Positions 43,569 to 52,112 of a stretch of DNA of 64,000 bases are shown in pieces. Location of the stretch: contig NZ_CP150170.1 in assembly GCF_037963865.1 (NCBI RefSeq), forward strand, positions 1,116,001-1,180,000. Reading direction: 5' to 3'. The DNA comes from Paenibacillus sp. FSL R10-2734. GTDB lineage: Bacteria > Bacillota > Bacilli > Paenibacillales > Paenibacillaceae. Below the pieces are notes generated by a model. The model did no database searches. It was not told the origin of the DNA and worked only from the letters and a program-made list of their open reading frames with translations. Numbering within the stretch: position 1 is the first letter of the stretch; every line of letters starts with the position of its first letter. A program made the translations under genes and the position numbers.

Positions 43569-46442
43569 TTGGCGAACGAAAATATTGTAATTAAAGGCGC
43601 GAGGGCGCACAATCTCAAAAATATCGATGTGACGATTCCACGTGACCGTTTCGTCGTGCTGACGGGGCTGAGCGGTTCGGGTAAGTCGTCGCTTGCATTT
43701 GATACCATTTATGCCGAAGGACAGCGGCGTTATGTTGAATCTTTGTCCGCTTATGCACGTCAGTTCTTGGGTCAAATGGAGAAACCGGATGTAGATTCGA
43801 TAGACGGGTTATCCCCGGCAATTTCTATAGATCAGAAGACAACAAGCCGCAACCCACGTTCCACAGTAGGTACGGTCACTGAGATTTATGACTATTTACG
43901 GTTGCTTTTCGCTCGGATCGGTCACCCTCATTGTCCAGATCATGGAATTGAGATTACCTCCCAGACCGTAGAGCAAATGGTAGATCGGATTATGCAGTAT
44001 CCAGAGAAGACTCGTTTGCAGATCCTGGCGCCTATCATTTCAGGGCGTAAAGGTGAGCATAAAGGACTCTTCACAGACATCTCTAAGCAAGGGTTCGTAC
44101 GTGTGCGTGTGGACGGTGAGCTAAGAGATCTGTCTGAAGATATCGAACTAGAGAAGAATAAGAAACACACTATAGAAGTTGTTGTGGACCGGATTGTCGT
44201 TAAAGATGATATGGAGACACGGCTGACAGACTCATTGGAGACAGCGCTGAAGCTTTCGGGTGGTAAAATCCTTGTAGATATTATCGGGCAGGAAGAGCTT
44301 CTCTTCAGCTCTAACTTTGCTTGTCCAGTGTGTGGTTTCAGTATTGAAGAATTAGCACCGCGTATGTTCTCGTTCAATAGTCCATTTGGAGCCTGCACGG
44401 AGTGCGACGGGCTCGGTTTGAAGATGGTAGTCGATCCAGATTTGCTTATTCCTGATGCTGAGAAATCCATTGAAGAGGGTGCTTTTTTAGCTTGGACTGG
44501 AAGTACCTCTAATTACTATCCGCAATTTCTGAAGTCCGTATGTGAGCACTTTAATATTCCACAGAACGTTCCAGTGAGCAGCTTAACAACTGATCATATG
44601 AATAAACTACTACATGGTACAGGTAGTGAGAAGGTTCGATTCAAATATGAGAATGATTTTGGACAAAAGAAAGATGCGATGGTTGCTTTTGAAGGGATCA
44701 TTCCGAATCTGGAGCGTCGTTACCGGGAGACCGCATCTGACGGTATTCGTGAATTTATCGAAGGCTTCATGAGTGCCAAGCCTTGTCACGTATGTAAAGG
44801 CAAACGTCTGAAGAAAGAAATATTGGCTGTGACGATCAATGAACGCAATATTTCGGATATTACCGATCTGTCGATTGGTGACTGTCAGCATTGGTTTGAA
44901 GAGATAAAGTTAAGTGAGAAAGAGACAGCTATCGCCAATCTCATTCTTAAGGAAATCTGCAATCGTCTTGGGTTCTTGGTGAATGTCGGATTGGACTATT
45001 TGACACTTAGCCGTGCAGCAGGCTCTCTATCTGGTGGTGAGGCGCAGCGTATCCGGTTGGCAACTCAGATCGGTTCGAGTCTGATGGGTGTACTGTACAT
45101 TCTGGATGAGCCAAGTATTGGTCTGCATCAACGGGATAATGATCGCCTCATCTCAACGCTTTCGCATATGCGTGACTTAGGTAATACGCTGATTGTTGTG
45201 GAGCATGATGAAGACACGATGATGGCAGCGGATTATATTATTGATATTGGTCCGGGCGCAGGTATTCATGGTGGACAAGTTATGGCGCAGGGAACACCGG
45301 AAGAAATTATGAACGATCCGAATTCCTTAACTGGTGAGTATTTAAGCGGTCGTAAGTTTATTCCGGTAACCGCTAAGCGTCGTGCTACCGATGATCGTTG
45401 GATAGAAATCCGTGGTGCTAAAGAGAATAACCTGAAAAATGTGAATGTAAAGATTCCATTGGGTGTTTTTACCGCCGTGACTGGGGTATCGGGTTCCGGT
45501 AAATCTTCACTTATTAACGAGATTCTCTACAAGAGCTTGGCGCGCCAACTGAATAAGGCTGTGAAGGTTCGTCCTGGTGAGCATAAAGAAATTCGTGGAC
45601 TGGAAAATCTCGATAAAGTCATTGAAATTGATCAATCGCCAATCGGGCGTACACCACGTTCTAACCCAGCGACATATACGGGTGTGTTCGACGACATTCG
45701 TGATCTGTTCTCCAAGACGAATGAGGCTAAGGTACGCGGGTTCCAAAAGGGCCGGTTCAGCTTCAACGTAAAGGGTGGACGATGCGAAGCTTGCCGTGGA
45801 GACGGAATTATCAAGATTGAGATGCACTTCTTGCCGGACGTATACGTTCCTTGCGAGGTATGTAAGGGCAAACGCTATAACCGGGAAACGCTAGAAGTGA
45901 AGTATAAAGGAAAGAACATTTCCGACGTGCTGGAGATGACGGTAGAGGATGCGACAGATTTCTTCGTGAATATCCCACGTATTCATCGTAAAATGCAAAC
46001 GTTGATGGATGTTGGGCTTGGTTACATTAAAATCGGTCAGCCAGGTACGACATTATCCGGCGGTGAGGCACAACGGGTGAAGCTGGCTTCTGAGCTATAT
46101 CGTCGCAGTACGGGTAAGACACTTTACATTTTGGATGAGCCTACAACAGGTCTGCATGTGGACGACATCGGCCGTCTGCTTGAGGTATTGCACCGCTTGG
46201 TGGATTCCGGAGAATCGGTCCTTGTCATTGAACATAATCTGGATGTTATAAAGACTGCGGATTATATCATCGATATGGGACCAGAAGGCGGCAGTGGCGG
46301 TGGAACTGTACTAGCAACAGGTACACCAGAGAAGCTCATTACCGTTACGGAGTCTTACACAGGTAAGTATCTGAAGCCGGTGCTGATTCGTGATACGGAG
46401 CGGACTGAAGCGCTTATGCTTGAGACGGCGGAAACAACCTAA
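43569..46442 (+). CDS. uvrA: Excinuclease ABC subunit A
   Basis: 957 residues from TTG 43569, supported by AAGGAGAGG 5 bases upstream. It has two ABC modules, with Walker A GLSGSGKSSLAF and GVSGSGKSSLINE and signature SLSGGEAQRIRLA and TLSGGEAQRVKLA. Zinc sites are CPVCGFS ... CTEC and CEAC ... CEVC. It senses DNA damage as a dimer and loads UvrB. The C-terminal tail after YLKPVL is short and acidic. Confidence 0.98.
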   Translation: MANENIVIKGARAHNLKNIDVTIPRDRFVVLTGLSGSGKSSLAFDTIYAEGQRRYVESLSAYARQFLGQMEKPDVDSIDGLSPAISIDQKTTSRNPRSTVGTVTEIYDYLRLLFARIGHPHCPDHGIEITSQTVEQMVDRIMQYPEKTRLQILAPIISGRKGEHKGLFTDISKQGFVRVRVDGELRDLSEDIELEKNKKHTIEVVVDRIVVKDDMETRLTDSLETALKLSGGKILVDIIGQEELLFSSNFACPVCGFSIEELAPRMFSFNSPFGACTECDGLGLKMVVDPDLLIPDAEKSIEEGAFLAWTGSTSNYYPQFLKSVCEHFNIPQNVPVSSLTTDHMNKLLHGTGSEKVRFKYENDFGQKKDAMVAFEGIIPNLERRYRETASDGIREFIEGFMSAKPCHVCKGKRLKKEILAVTINERNISDITDLSIGDCQHWFEEIKLSEKETAIANLILKEICNRLGFLVNVGLDYLTLSRAAGSLSGGEAQRIRLATQIGSSLMGVLYILDEPSIGLHQRDNDRLISTLSHMRDLGNTLIVVEHDEDTMMAADYIIDIGPGAGIHGGQVMAQGTPEEIMNDPNSLTGEYLSGRKFIPVTAKRRATDDRWIEIRGAKENNLKNVNVKIPLGVFTAVTGVSGSGKSSLINEILYKSLARQLNKAVKVRPGEHKEIRGLENLDKVIEIDQSPIGRTPRSNPATYTGVFDDIRDLFSKTNEAKVRGFQKGRFSFNVKGGRCEACRGDGIIKIEMHFLPDVYVPCEVCKGKRYNRETLEVKYKGKNISDVLEMTVEDATDFFVNIPRIHRKMQTLMDVGLGYIKIGQPGTTLSGGEAQRVKLASELYRRSTGKTLYILDEPTTGLHVDDIGRLLEVLHRLVDSGESVLVIEHNLDVIKTADYIIDMGPEGGSGGGTVLATGTPEKLITVTESYTGKYLKPVLIRDTERTEALMLETAETT

Positions 46443-46450
46443 GAGGGTAA

Positions 46451-46494
46451 CAAACAATAAAGGTCACGGCAATTTGCCGTGACCTTAATGTTTG
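46451..46494 (+). terminator. Terminator-like stem after uvrA
   Basis: AAGGTCACGGCA / TGCCGTGACCTT is a perfect 12-bp stem with extended CAAACA / TGTTTG outer pairing. The T-run is imperfect (TTAATGTTTG). Confidence 0.75.
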
Positions 46495-46811
46495 TTGTCT
46501 GAAATTATTATTATTTTGGGAAAACAATTGATCGGTACAATTGCTGGTAGTCACCAGTAAATTAGAGCCATTATCCGTTCTGATGTCAGTTTTCTAGTAA
46601 AAGCTATATGACTTCTATAAAAAGAATGCTTAATAATAGACGGGATAGGCATATGTAGGGCATGTCCGTCGTAAGATTTAATGAGGAGCATGCTGTTACT
46701 GTAAGTGTACTTAATGGGTATTAGAATAACAGTAGGCTCGATGGTTCCTTGAAAAACAAATAACTAATTGTAATACACATTTAGCTCTATCAAAAGCTTC
46801 AGTTACTAGAT

Positions 46812-46942
46812 TGGGGAAAGTATCCCTAAAAACTGATGTTTTGCAGGTTTGAAGCTCAAATCAGGGAAAACTTCCCTATTTATCGAGGCAATTCATCCAT
46901 AACGAGGATATTCTCGTGTTTATTAGGGAGGAATTCCCTAAT
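46812..46942. repeat. Second cluster of AGGGA...TCCCT palindromes
   Basis: Three members: GGGGAAAGTATCCCTAA (46813-46829), TCAGGGAAAACTTCCCTATT (46861-46880) and TTAGGGAGGAATTCCCTAAT (46923-46942). The last is identical over 17 bases to the copies at 39062-39078 and, inverted, 39000-39016. Confidence 0.7.
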
Positions 46943-46967
46943 CCATAAAAGTGTAGACTATAGATCC

Positions 46968-47067
46968 AGATTCTAGATTCTAGATTCTGAATTCTAAATT
47001 CTAAATTCTAAATTCTAAATTCTAAATTCTAAATTCTAAATTCTAAATTCTAAATTCTAAATTCTAA
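46968..47067. repeat. Heptanucleotide tandem repeat (ATTCTAA)n
   Basis: Three AGATTCT units (46968-46988) and one GAATTCT lead into eleven perfect ATTCTAA heptamers (46991-47067). One degenerate copy follows near 47080. The gradient of variant units at the left edge is typical of slippage-grown satellites. Confidence 0.9.
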
Positions 47068-47380
47068 TCCCTAACCTCAAAATTCTAAATTGACTACCGA
47101 GATACTAACTCCCATCCAAGACACTAAATAACTTTCTTAATTACCTTCTCGAAGATTGACCATACCTGTTAGGCACACATTATTTTCAATTGAAAACAGC
47201 AAACGTCAATGAACAATATCATCAATTTATTCAATTTCACAGGGATAAAATATATTTTTTGCGACAAATACATAATTTTTCTACAAAACCTATTGCATCC
47301 CCCAAATGGTAGCGATAACATAGAAGAGAATATGGGCAATACTGGATCTTGCTTGACAACATTTTTGAGGAGGTAAGGTA

Positions 47381-47590
47381 ATGCTACTTGCAGAAGTTGC
47401 CGCGCAAGGACCGTCTAAATTTAATACCTTTGATGTTTTTATGATTTTGTTTACCATCCTAATCTTGGTCGGAGTCGTGCGGTTACTTAGGGCTCCCCAA
47501 AAGAACAAGTTCGCCATTGGTTTCGGAGTGGTTAGTTTGCTGGTTTTTGTAATCTCTGACTATGCCATGGTGATGCATTGGTTGAGTTAA
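47381..47590 (+). CDS. Small two-span membrane protein
   Basis: 69 residues. Two membrane helices (about 19-37 and 44-66) are separated by a short basic loop (RAPQKNK). An ideal TGAGGAGGTAAGG precedes the ATG, and a terminator follows, so it is a real gene. It resembles DUF2759-type short proteins of Bacilli, but that assignment is tentative. Function unknown. Confidence 0.7.
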   Translation: MLLAEVAAQGPSKFNTFDVFMILFTILILVGVVRLLRAPQKNKFAIGFGVVSLLVFVISDYAMVMHWLS

Positions 47591-47620
47591 CGAAGGAACT
47601 GAATTGAACAGCTTTGCACC

Positions 47621-47665
47621 AAAAGACTCCTTTAACGCCGTGGGCGCATTGAAGGCGTCTTTTTT
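47621..47665 (+). terminator. Terminator after small membrane protein
   Basis: AAAGAC-CCTT-AACGCC / GGCGC-AAGG-GTCTTTTTT forms an interrupted stem with a T-run. Confidence 0.75.
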
Positions 47666-47721
47666 CAAATTATACAATGTAAAAATTATCCATGTGCAGA
47701 GAGAGGGTCTGGTGAAGGTTA

Positions 47722-48849
47722 ATGAGGATTGGGGAGAAGCTGGTGAAGAAAGGGCTAGGCCTACTGCTATTCGGTGTGCTGCTGTCAGGAGTATGGAGTG
47801 AGTCGGTTTTTGCGTTTGGAAGTACGACTAAGATGGTTAGCGCGGCCACGACTACCCAAGGAAACAAAGTTAAACATCCAACAACGTCAGAAGATCCCGT
47901 ACCAGGAATTATTAAAAGTATCACCCCTTCCGTAGTGGGCATTATCGGCAAAGACGATAGTGGTGGCAACAGTGGGTCGGATGATCGGTACAATCTGACG
48001 CATGGTTCTGGCATTATTGTGAAGTCAAATGGATGGATTGTAACTAATGCACATGTAATCAAGGATCTGGAGAATGCCTTGGTGGTGACTTCGGACTCCA
48101 AAACTTACAGCATTAAAGAAACGTATCTCGATGAAGTTAGTGATCTGGCGCTGATCAAAATCAATGCCACCTCGCTTAAACCTGTAAAGTTTATTCAATC
48201 AGCCGGCAAAACAGTAGTTGGAGAGAAGGTCGTTGCCATCGGAACACCGATTAGCTTTTCTCTAAGAAACTCAGCGACCGTGGGGGTTATAAGTGGCCTT
48301 GACCGTGAAATAGATGCGGCTTACCGCCTAATCCAAAGCGACACTGCGATTAATCCCGGAAATAGCGGGGGACCGCTAGTGAATATGAAGGGCGAGGTAC
48401 TCGGAATAAACAGTTTGAAATACTCGGCAGTGGGTGTGGAAAATATGGGTTTCTCTATTCCGGCAGATACCGTGCAGTATATTATGAACCAGCTTTTTAA
48501 GTATGGTGAAGTACAGCACCCGAGTCTTGGGCTGGAGTTAGAGGCGAGTTGGTCTACGATTGTGGGATTGCCAACATTAGATCCACTGACCGTAACTAAG
48601 GTGGTTTCTGCAGAAGCTCTCAAGGCAGGGATTGCCGAAGACGACGTCCTGTACAGCATTGATGGCCACCGCGTGGTCTCACTAGTTGATATTAATGAAT
48701 TATTCAAAAGCTATTCACCAGGGACGACGGTACGTCTGGTTATGCAAAGTGATGGGGACATCGTCATCCGCAAGCTTGTGCTCACTCAGGGTGATCCCCT
48801 GCTAAGTGAAGAGGGTACAGGTACGGATGGGGACGAGCACACGGAATAG
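47722..48849 (+). CDS. HtrA/DegP-like S1C serine protease
   Basis: 375 residues. Signal peptide or anchor at about 8-30. The trypsin-like domain spans about 55-250 with His in VTNAHVIKD, Asp in SDLALIKI and Ser in NPGNSGGPLV, a complete triad. A PDZ domain follows (about 265-355, AGIAEDDVLYSIDGHRVV). Extracytoplasmic quality-control proteases of this family degrade misfolded proteins. It is followed after 30 bases by a secreted stalk-domain protein, likely in the same operon. Confidence 0.9.
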   Translation: MRIGEKLVKKGLGLLLFGVLLSGVWSESVFAFGSTTKMVSAATTTQGNKVKHPTTSEDPVPGIIKSITPSVVGIIGKDDSGGNSGSDDRYNLTHGSGIIVKSNGWIVTNAHVIKDLENALVVTSDSKTYSIKETYLDEVSDLALIKINATSLKPVKFIQSAGKTVVGEKVVAIGTPISFSLRNSATVGVISGLDREIDAAYRLIQSDTAINPGNSGGPLVNMKGEVLGINSLKYSAVGVENMGFSIPADTVQYIMNQLFKYGEVQHPSLGLELEASWSTIVGLPTLDPLTVTKVVSAEALKAGIAEDDVLYSIDGHRVVSLVDINELFKSYSPGTTVRLVMQSDGDIVIRKLVLTQGDPLLSEEGTGTDGDEHTE

Positions 48850-48879
48850 TGATCCGGAAATTGGAGAGGGGGACGGGAT

Positions 48880-50790
48880 ATGGGCTTTAAAGTATTAAAA
48901 CAAGGATTGTGCGCGATGCTGGCCTTATTATTGCTATTTTCTTTATTACCAATACAAACAGCATTGGCTTCAGAAGCAGACAAGCTACAGCTCAGTCTTA
49001 AAGTTGGCAGTACCACTGCTACGGTCAATGGGAAAAAAGTTGTAATCGAGCGCCCTTTTGTGGAGAACGGAACCGTTTTGGTACCGCTTGGGGTTTTTAA
49101 AAAGACTTTTGGCAGCATGGTTTCTTTAGAGGGAAATGATGTTGTGAAAATAACGTACGGATCTCACACAGGGTTGATGACGATTGGCAGTACTATCGCT
49201 TGGAAGGATGGGGTCAAAGTTAAGCTTAGCTCATCGCCTCGGATGGTTTCAGGTGTGTTGATGGTGCCACTGCGTTTTGTGGCGAGTGTACTAGGGGCAG
49301 CCCTGTCCCCAGGTAACGACGGTGAGCTAATGATTACCCTGGTTCCTGCAGTCAACGATGGAGCTGAGCCAGTGGATACTAGCATTGATAGCGATAAGGG
49401 GAAGACTCTAATTGGGAACAGCTATTTTCAATGGACACTGAATTATCCGTCTGAACTAATTGCTGGGAATAGCGGTGGAGATGAGAGTGTGGCTACCTTT
49501 TCAAGTGCGGACAATCTTTATTATTTAGAGATTCATGCAAGTGATCGGGCGGTTTCGGTGGATGCAGATGGGCTGCTGGAACAGCTAGTTCGAGAAGTTG
49601 AAGAAGGTGGGGAGTTAATATTAGATCGGGAGTCTTTCCCAAAGGCCTCTGTACCCTATGCAAGATTGGTTAGTAAAGATTCCAGCGGAGCGCTCTGGGA
49701 AAGCAGGCTGATTTATACTGAAGGCAGACTTTACGAGATTTATTTGACCGATGAAAAAGCCACTAATTATAAAGACTTAGCTAAATATGAGGGTTTTCTG
49801 AGCTCTTTTCGGCCCTTTTTTGACACCAAGGATAACAAAATCCGTGATCTCTCTACTGTAAAGAACGGCCTGAGTGAAGCCTATAATGAGGACTATGGCA
49901 TTTCACTTCAGGTTCCTGCGGCTTGGAGTAAGGATGAGCAGTATTTTTATTATGAGAGTAAGCAAGGAAGTCATCTGAGTGTGGCGGTTACGTCGGCACC
50001 TGCTGGTTCAACACTAGAGAGCTGGGCAGAAGAGTTGAAGACGAAAACGCAAGAGAACTTTGTAGCGGACGCGTATGTAATTAAGGACAACATGAAGTCG
50101 GATGTTTCCGGCGTACCTGCACAAATAATTGAGTCACAATTAAATTTCGGCAACGGGTGGACGACAGAATATCAGGTGCTCGTGCTTAAGAATGGGTATC
50201 GTTATTATTTTGAATATGTAACACCTGCTGGGCAAGAAGACGATAAGGCCAAATTTAAAGCTGTTATATCCTCTATTGATATTGATTTTGATCACATGAA
50301 GGAGAACTTCGGGCGACTCGCTAGCGATGATTATAAGACGCTCAAGAATAAAACGGTAACCAAAGTATCCCAAAGATACGGCTATGCCATCGATATTCCG
50401 CGTTTATGGACGCCTTATCAGGATGTATTCGAGACACAGTCGGTAGAATACCGCTTCATTGGAGGTCGCTTTCAGATCAACACGAATCCCGAGGGCTCAG
50501 TGGATTATGCAGTTAATGTAATCAAAGATTCTTATCAGAATAAAAATAATGATCCCAAAGGTCCTCGCGTTGAAAGTATAGTGGAGTCTACCTTTGCGGG
50601 TGTTCCCGCCACGATCATTACTGTACAACAAATCAAAAATGGTGTCCCTCTCCGCAGCAAGCAAGTCGTGTTTGGCAAAAATGAGGTCGTCTACACGATT
50701 ACCTTTACGCTGAATGATGCTAATGCTACTGAGGAGCAGCAGGCGGTTTTGGATAAGACGGTGGGGTCGTTTCGGTTTGTGGGTGAGTAG
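48880..50790 (+). CDS. Secreted stalk-domain (copper amine oxidase N-like) protein
   Basis: 636 residues with a signal peptide (MGFKVLKQGLCAMLALLLLF, cleaved near ALAS). The Cu_amine_oxidN1-type domain lies about 38-155 (GTVLVPLGVFKKTFGSMV, VLMVPLRFVASVLGA). Three alpha/beta repeats similar to PsbP/DUF1795-type domains follow (about 175-310, 330-465, 490-636), each beginning with a YGISL/YGYAI-type strand. Function unknown. GAGAGGGGG precedes the ATG. Confidence 0.82.
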   Translation: MGFKVLKQGLCAMLALLLLFSLLPIQTALASEADKLQLSLKVGSTTATVNGKKVVIERPFVENGTVLVPLGVFKKTFGSMVSLEGNDVVKITYGSHTGLMTIGSTIAWKDGVKVKLSSSPRMVSGVLMVPLRFVASVLGAALSPGNDGELMITLVPAVNDGAEPVDTSIDSDKGKTLIGNSYFQWTLNYPSELIAGNSGGDESVATFSSADNLYYLEIHASDRAVSVDADGLLEQLVREVEEGGELILDRESFPKASVPYARLVSKDSSGALWESRLIYTEGRLYEIYLTDEKATNYKDLAKYEGFLSSFRPFFDTKDNKIRDLSTVKNGLSEAYNEDYGISLQVPAAWSKDEQYFYYESKQGSHLSVAVTSAPAGSTLESWAEELKTKTQENFVADAYVIKDNMKSDVSGVPAQIIESQLNFGNGWTTEYQVLVLKNGYRYYFEYVTPAGQEDDKAKFKAVISSIDIDFDHMKENFGRLASDDYKTLKNKTVTKVSQRYGYAIDIPRLWTPYQDVFETQSVEYRFIGGRFQINTNPEGSVDYAVNVIKDSYQNKNNDPKGPRVESIVESTFAGVPATIITVQQIKNGVPLRSKQVVFGKNEVVYTITFTLNDANATEEQQAVLDKTVGSFRFVGE

Positions 50791-50852
50791 TGAGAGTTGT
50801 GATGCAAGATGTAAGGCGGTTGAAATGAAGTATAGTATAATTTAATCAGACG

Positions 50853-50897
50853 AAGAACGTCCTAGTTGCCGATTTGGCTTGGGGCGTTCTTTTTTTA
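50853..50897 (+). terminator. Terminator after stalk-domain gene
   Basis: AAGAACGTCC / GGGGCGTTCTT followed by TTTTTT. Confidence 0.8.
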
Positions 50898-50917
50898 TGC
50901 GAAGGGGAGGTAACTAA

Positions 50918-51592
50918 ATGATGAGTTTGGATTTTGAGAATGAACATCGGCTACTACTAGAGGGGCATTTAAGCCTCAGGACGGGGGAGCGGAGAGGACG
51001 ATTACTTAGAGGGCATCAATATGCTGAAAAACTATTACTTAAAAATGTCTGGTGGCCGCTATTCGGCAACTTGGACAATTTGCATCCGGAATATGAGGTG
51101 TATGATTGGAATCGCAAGTCACAGTTTCTTGATGTGGCCTTTCTCCCACCATTCGGACGGTTTGGACTAGAATGCGACGGGTTTCAGAGTCATGTTAAAG
51201 ATATGGATCGTGAAAGATTTAGTTATTCTTTAAACCGAGACACCTTTTTAACGGGAATGGGATGGAAAATCATACATTTTTCATTCGATGATGTGCAGAA
51301 CCGCCCGGAGATTTGCCGAATGCTACTACAAACGGTTATTGGACCCTCCTTAATCAGAAAAAGCTCAGTGAATTCTATTTCTCCTTTAGAGAGAGAAGTT
51401 ACACGCTTAGCATGGAATTTGGGGAAAGGAATTCGTCCCAAAGACGTTATGAATCATTATAATGTAAATTTCCGCACTGCTCGCAAGTGGTTGCAGAGCT
51501 TAGTGGATAAGGGGCTCCTGCGCCCGATTATTAAAAATGCATATATTTGTTACTATGAGCCGGTAGAAGGATTGTCGGAAGGGTTGTTTTAG
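50918..51592 (+). CDS. DUF559/Vsr-like nuclease-fold protein with winged helix
   Basis: 224 residues. Residues about 65-150 resemble a PD-(D/E)XK endonuclease fold of the DUF559/Vsr kind: FLDVAFLPPFGRFGLECDGF supplies the Asp and the E-x-D pair, and GWKIIHFSFDDV the following strand. The canonical Lys is not obvious. Residues about 160-215 form a winged-helix or helix-turn-helix region (IRPKDVMNHYNVNFRTARKW). No methylase or other restriction gene is adjacent, so a DNA repair or regulatory role is as likely as restriction. GGGGAGG precedes the ATG. Confidence 0.65.
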   Translation: MMSLDFENEHRLLLEGHLSLRTGERRGRLLRGHQYAEKLLLKNVWWPLFGNLDNLHPEYEVYDWNRKSQFLDVAFLPPFGRFGLECDGFQSHVKDMDRERFSYSLNRDTFLTGMGWKIIHFSFDDVQNRPEICRMLLQTVIGPSLIRKSSVNSISPLEREVTRLAWNLGKGIRPKDVMNHYNVNFRTARKWLQSLVDKGLLRPIIKNAYICYYEPVEGLSEGLF

Positions 51593-52112
51593 TTCTAGGA
51601 GATTCGAGGCCAATGTTATACTAGGCGGGCATCCTGTGAATAGTTAAAGGTAAGATTAGTGTATTTGATGCAACAATTTATTGGATGTTACGGCGATTCT
51701 AGCGAATTGTTGTACGTAGTGCAACTTTTTTGGATACTTATAGATGCAAGAGTTTGAAATTGATGCTTTATGTACAACATTTAGTTGATGGAGCACTGTA
51801 TAGTGGATTAAAGATGTATTTTCTACAATATTTTGGGGAGAGGCGGATTAATCCAGACCAATCCAGATGCAGACAGGAGCAACTGAAAGTCCAAATATTC
51901 TCTATAGCCACGGCCAGTCCAGAACTAGAAAAAAGATAGTTTCATTTTAAAGTGAATATATTTATCTGATTTGAACCAGACATTGATAGCAATCTGCACA
52001 TTGTACTATATAAATGTTGGTAAACACATGGCGCTGAGATGTGATATTTGATACAATTATCAAGTTAAGCAACTAGAAATGACCCGTCAAATGGCGGTTT
52101 GGGAGGATATAA
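51593..52112. other. Intergenic region before U32 gene
   Basis: About 520 AT-rich bases with no credible gene. Segments around 51680-51830 recur loosely in both orientations (TTGTTGTACGTAGTGCAAC near 51708 and TGTACAACATTTAGTTGA near 51771), suggesting decayed repeats. The U32 ribosome-binding site GGGAGGA is at the right end. Confidence 0.5.

Larger units (their letters stand above)
46495..47380. other. Long intergenic region after uvrA
   Basis: Nearly 900 bases without a credible gene. It contains AGGGA-type palindromes (46812-46942), a heptanucleotide satellite (46968-47067) and AT-rich sequence up to the small membrane protein gene. 46495-46800 shows only weak stems, such as CTGTTA ... 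TAACAG near 46692-46734, and may be decayed sequence. Confidence 0.6.

Noticed and set aside
43227..43775. 182-codon minus-strand ORF between uvrB and uvrA
   Set aside because: It runs through the hairpin array and into the uvrA start; no start signal or recognisable domain.
46968..47067. CRISPR array
   Set aside because: The repeat is a continuous 7-mer without spacers and no cas genes are present.
51730..51939. 69-codon ORF upstream of the U32 gene
   Set aside because: No ribosome-binding site, low-complexity AT-rich context and overlap with decayed repeats.
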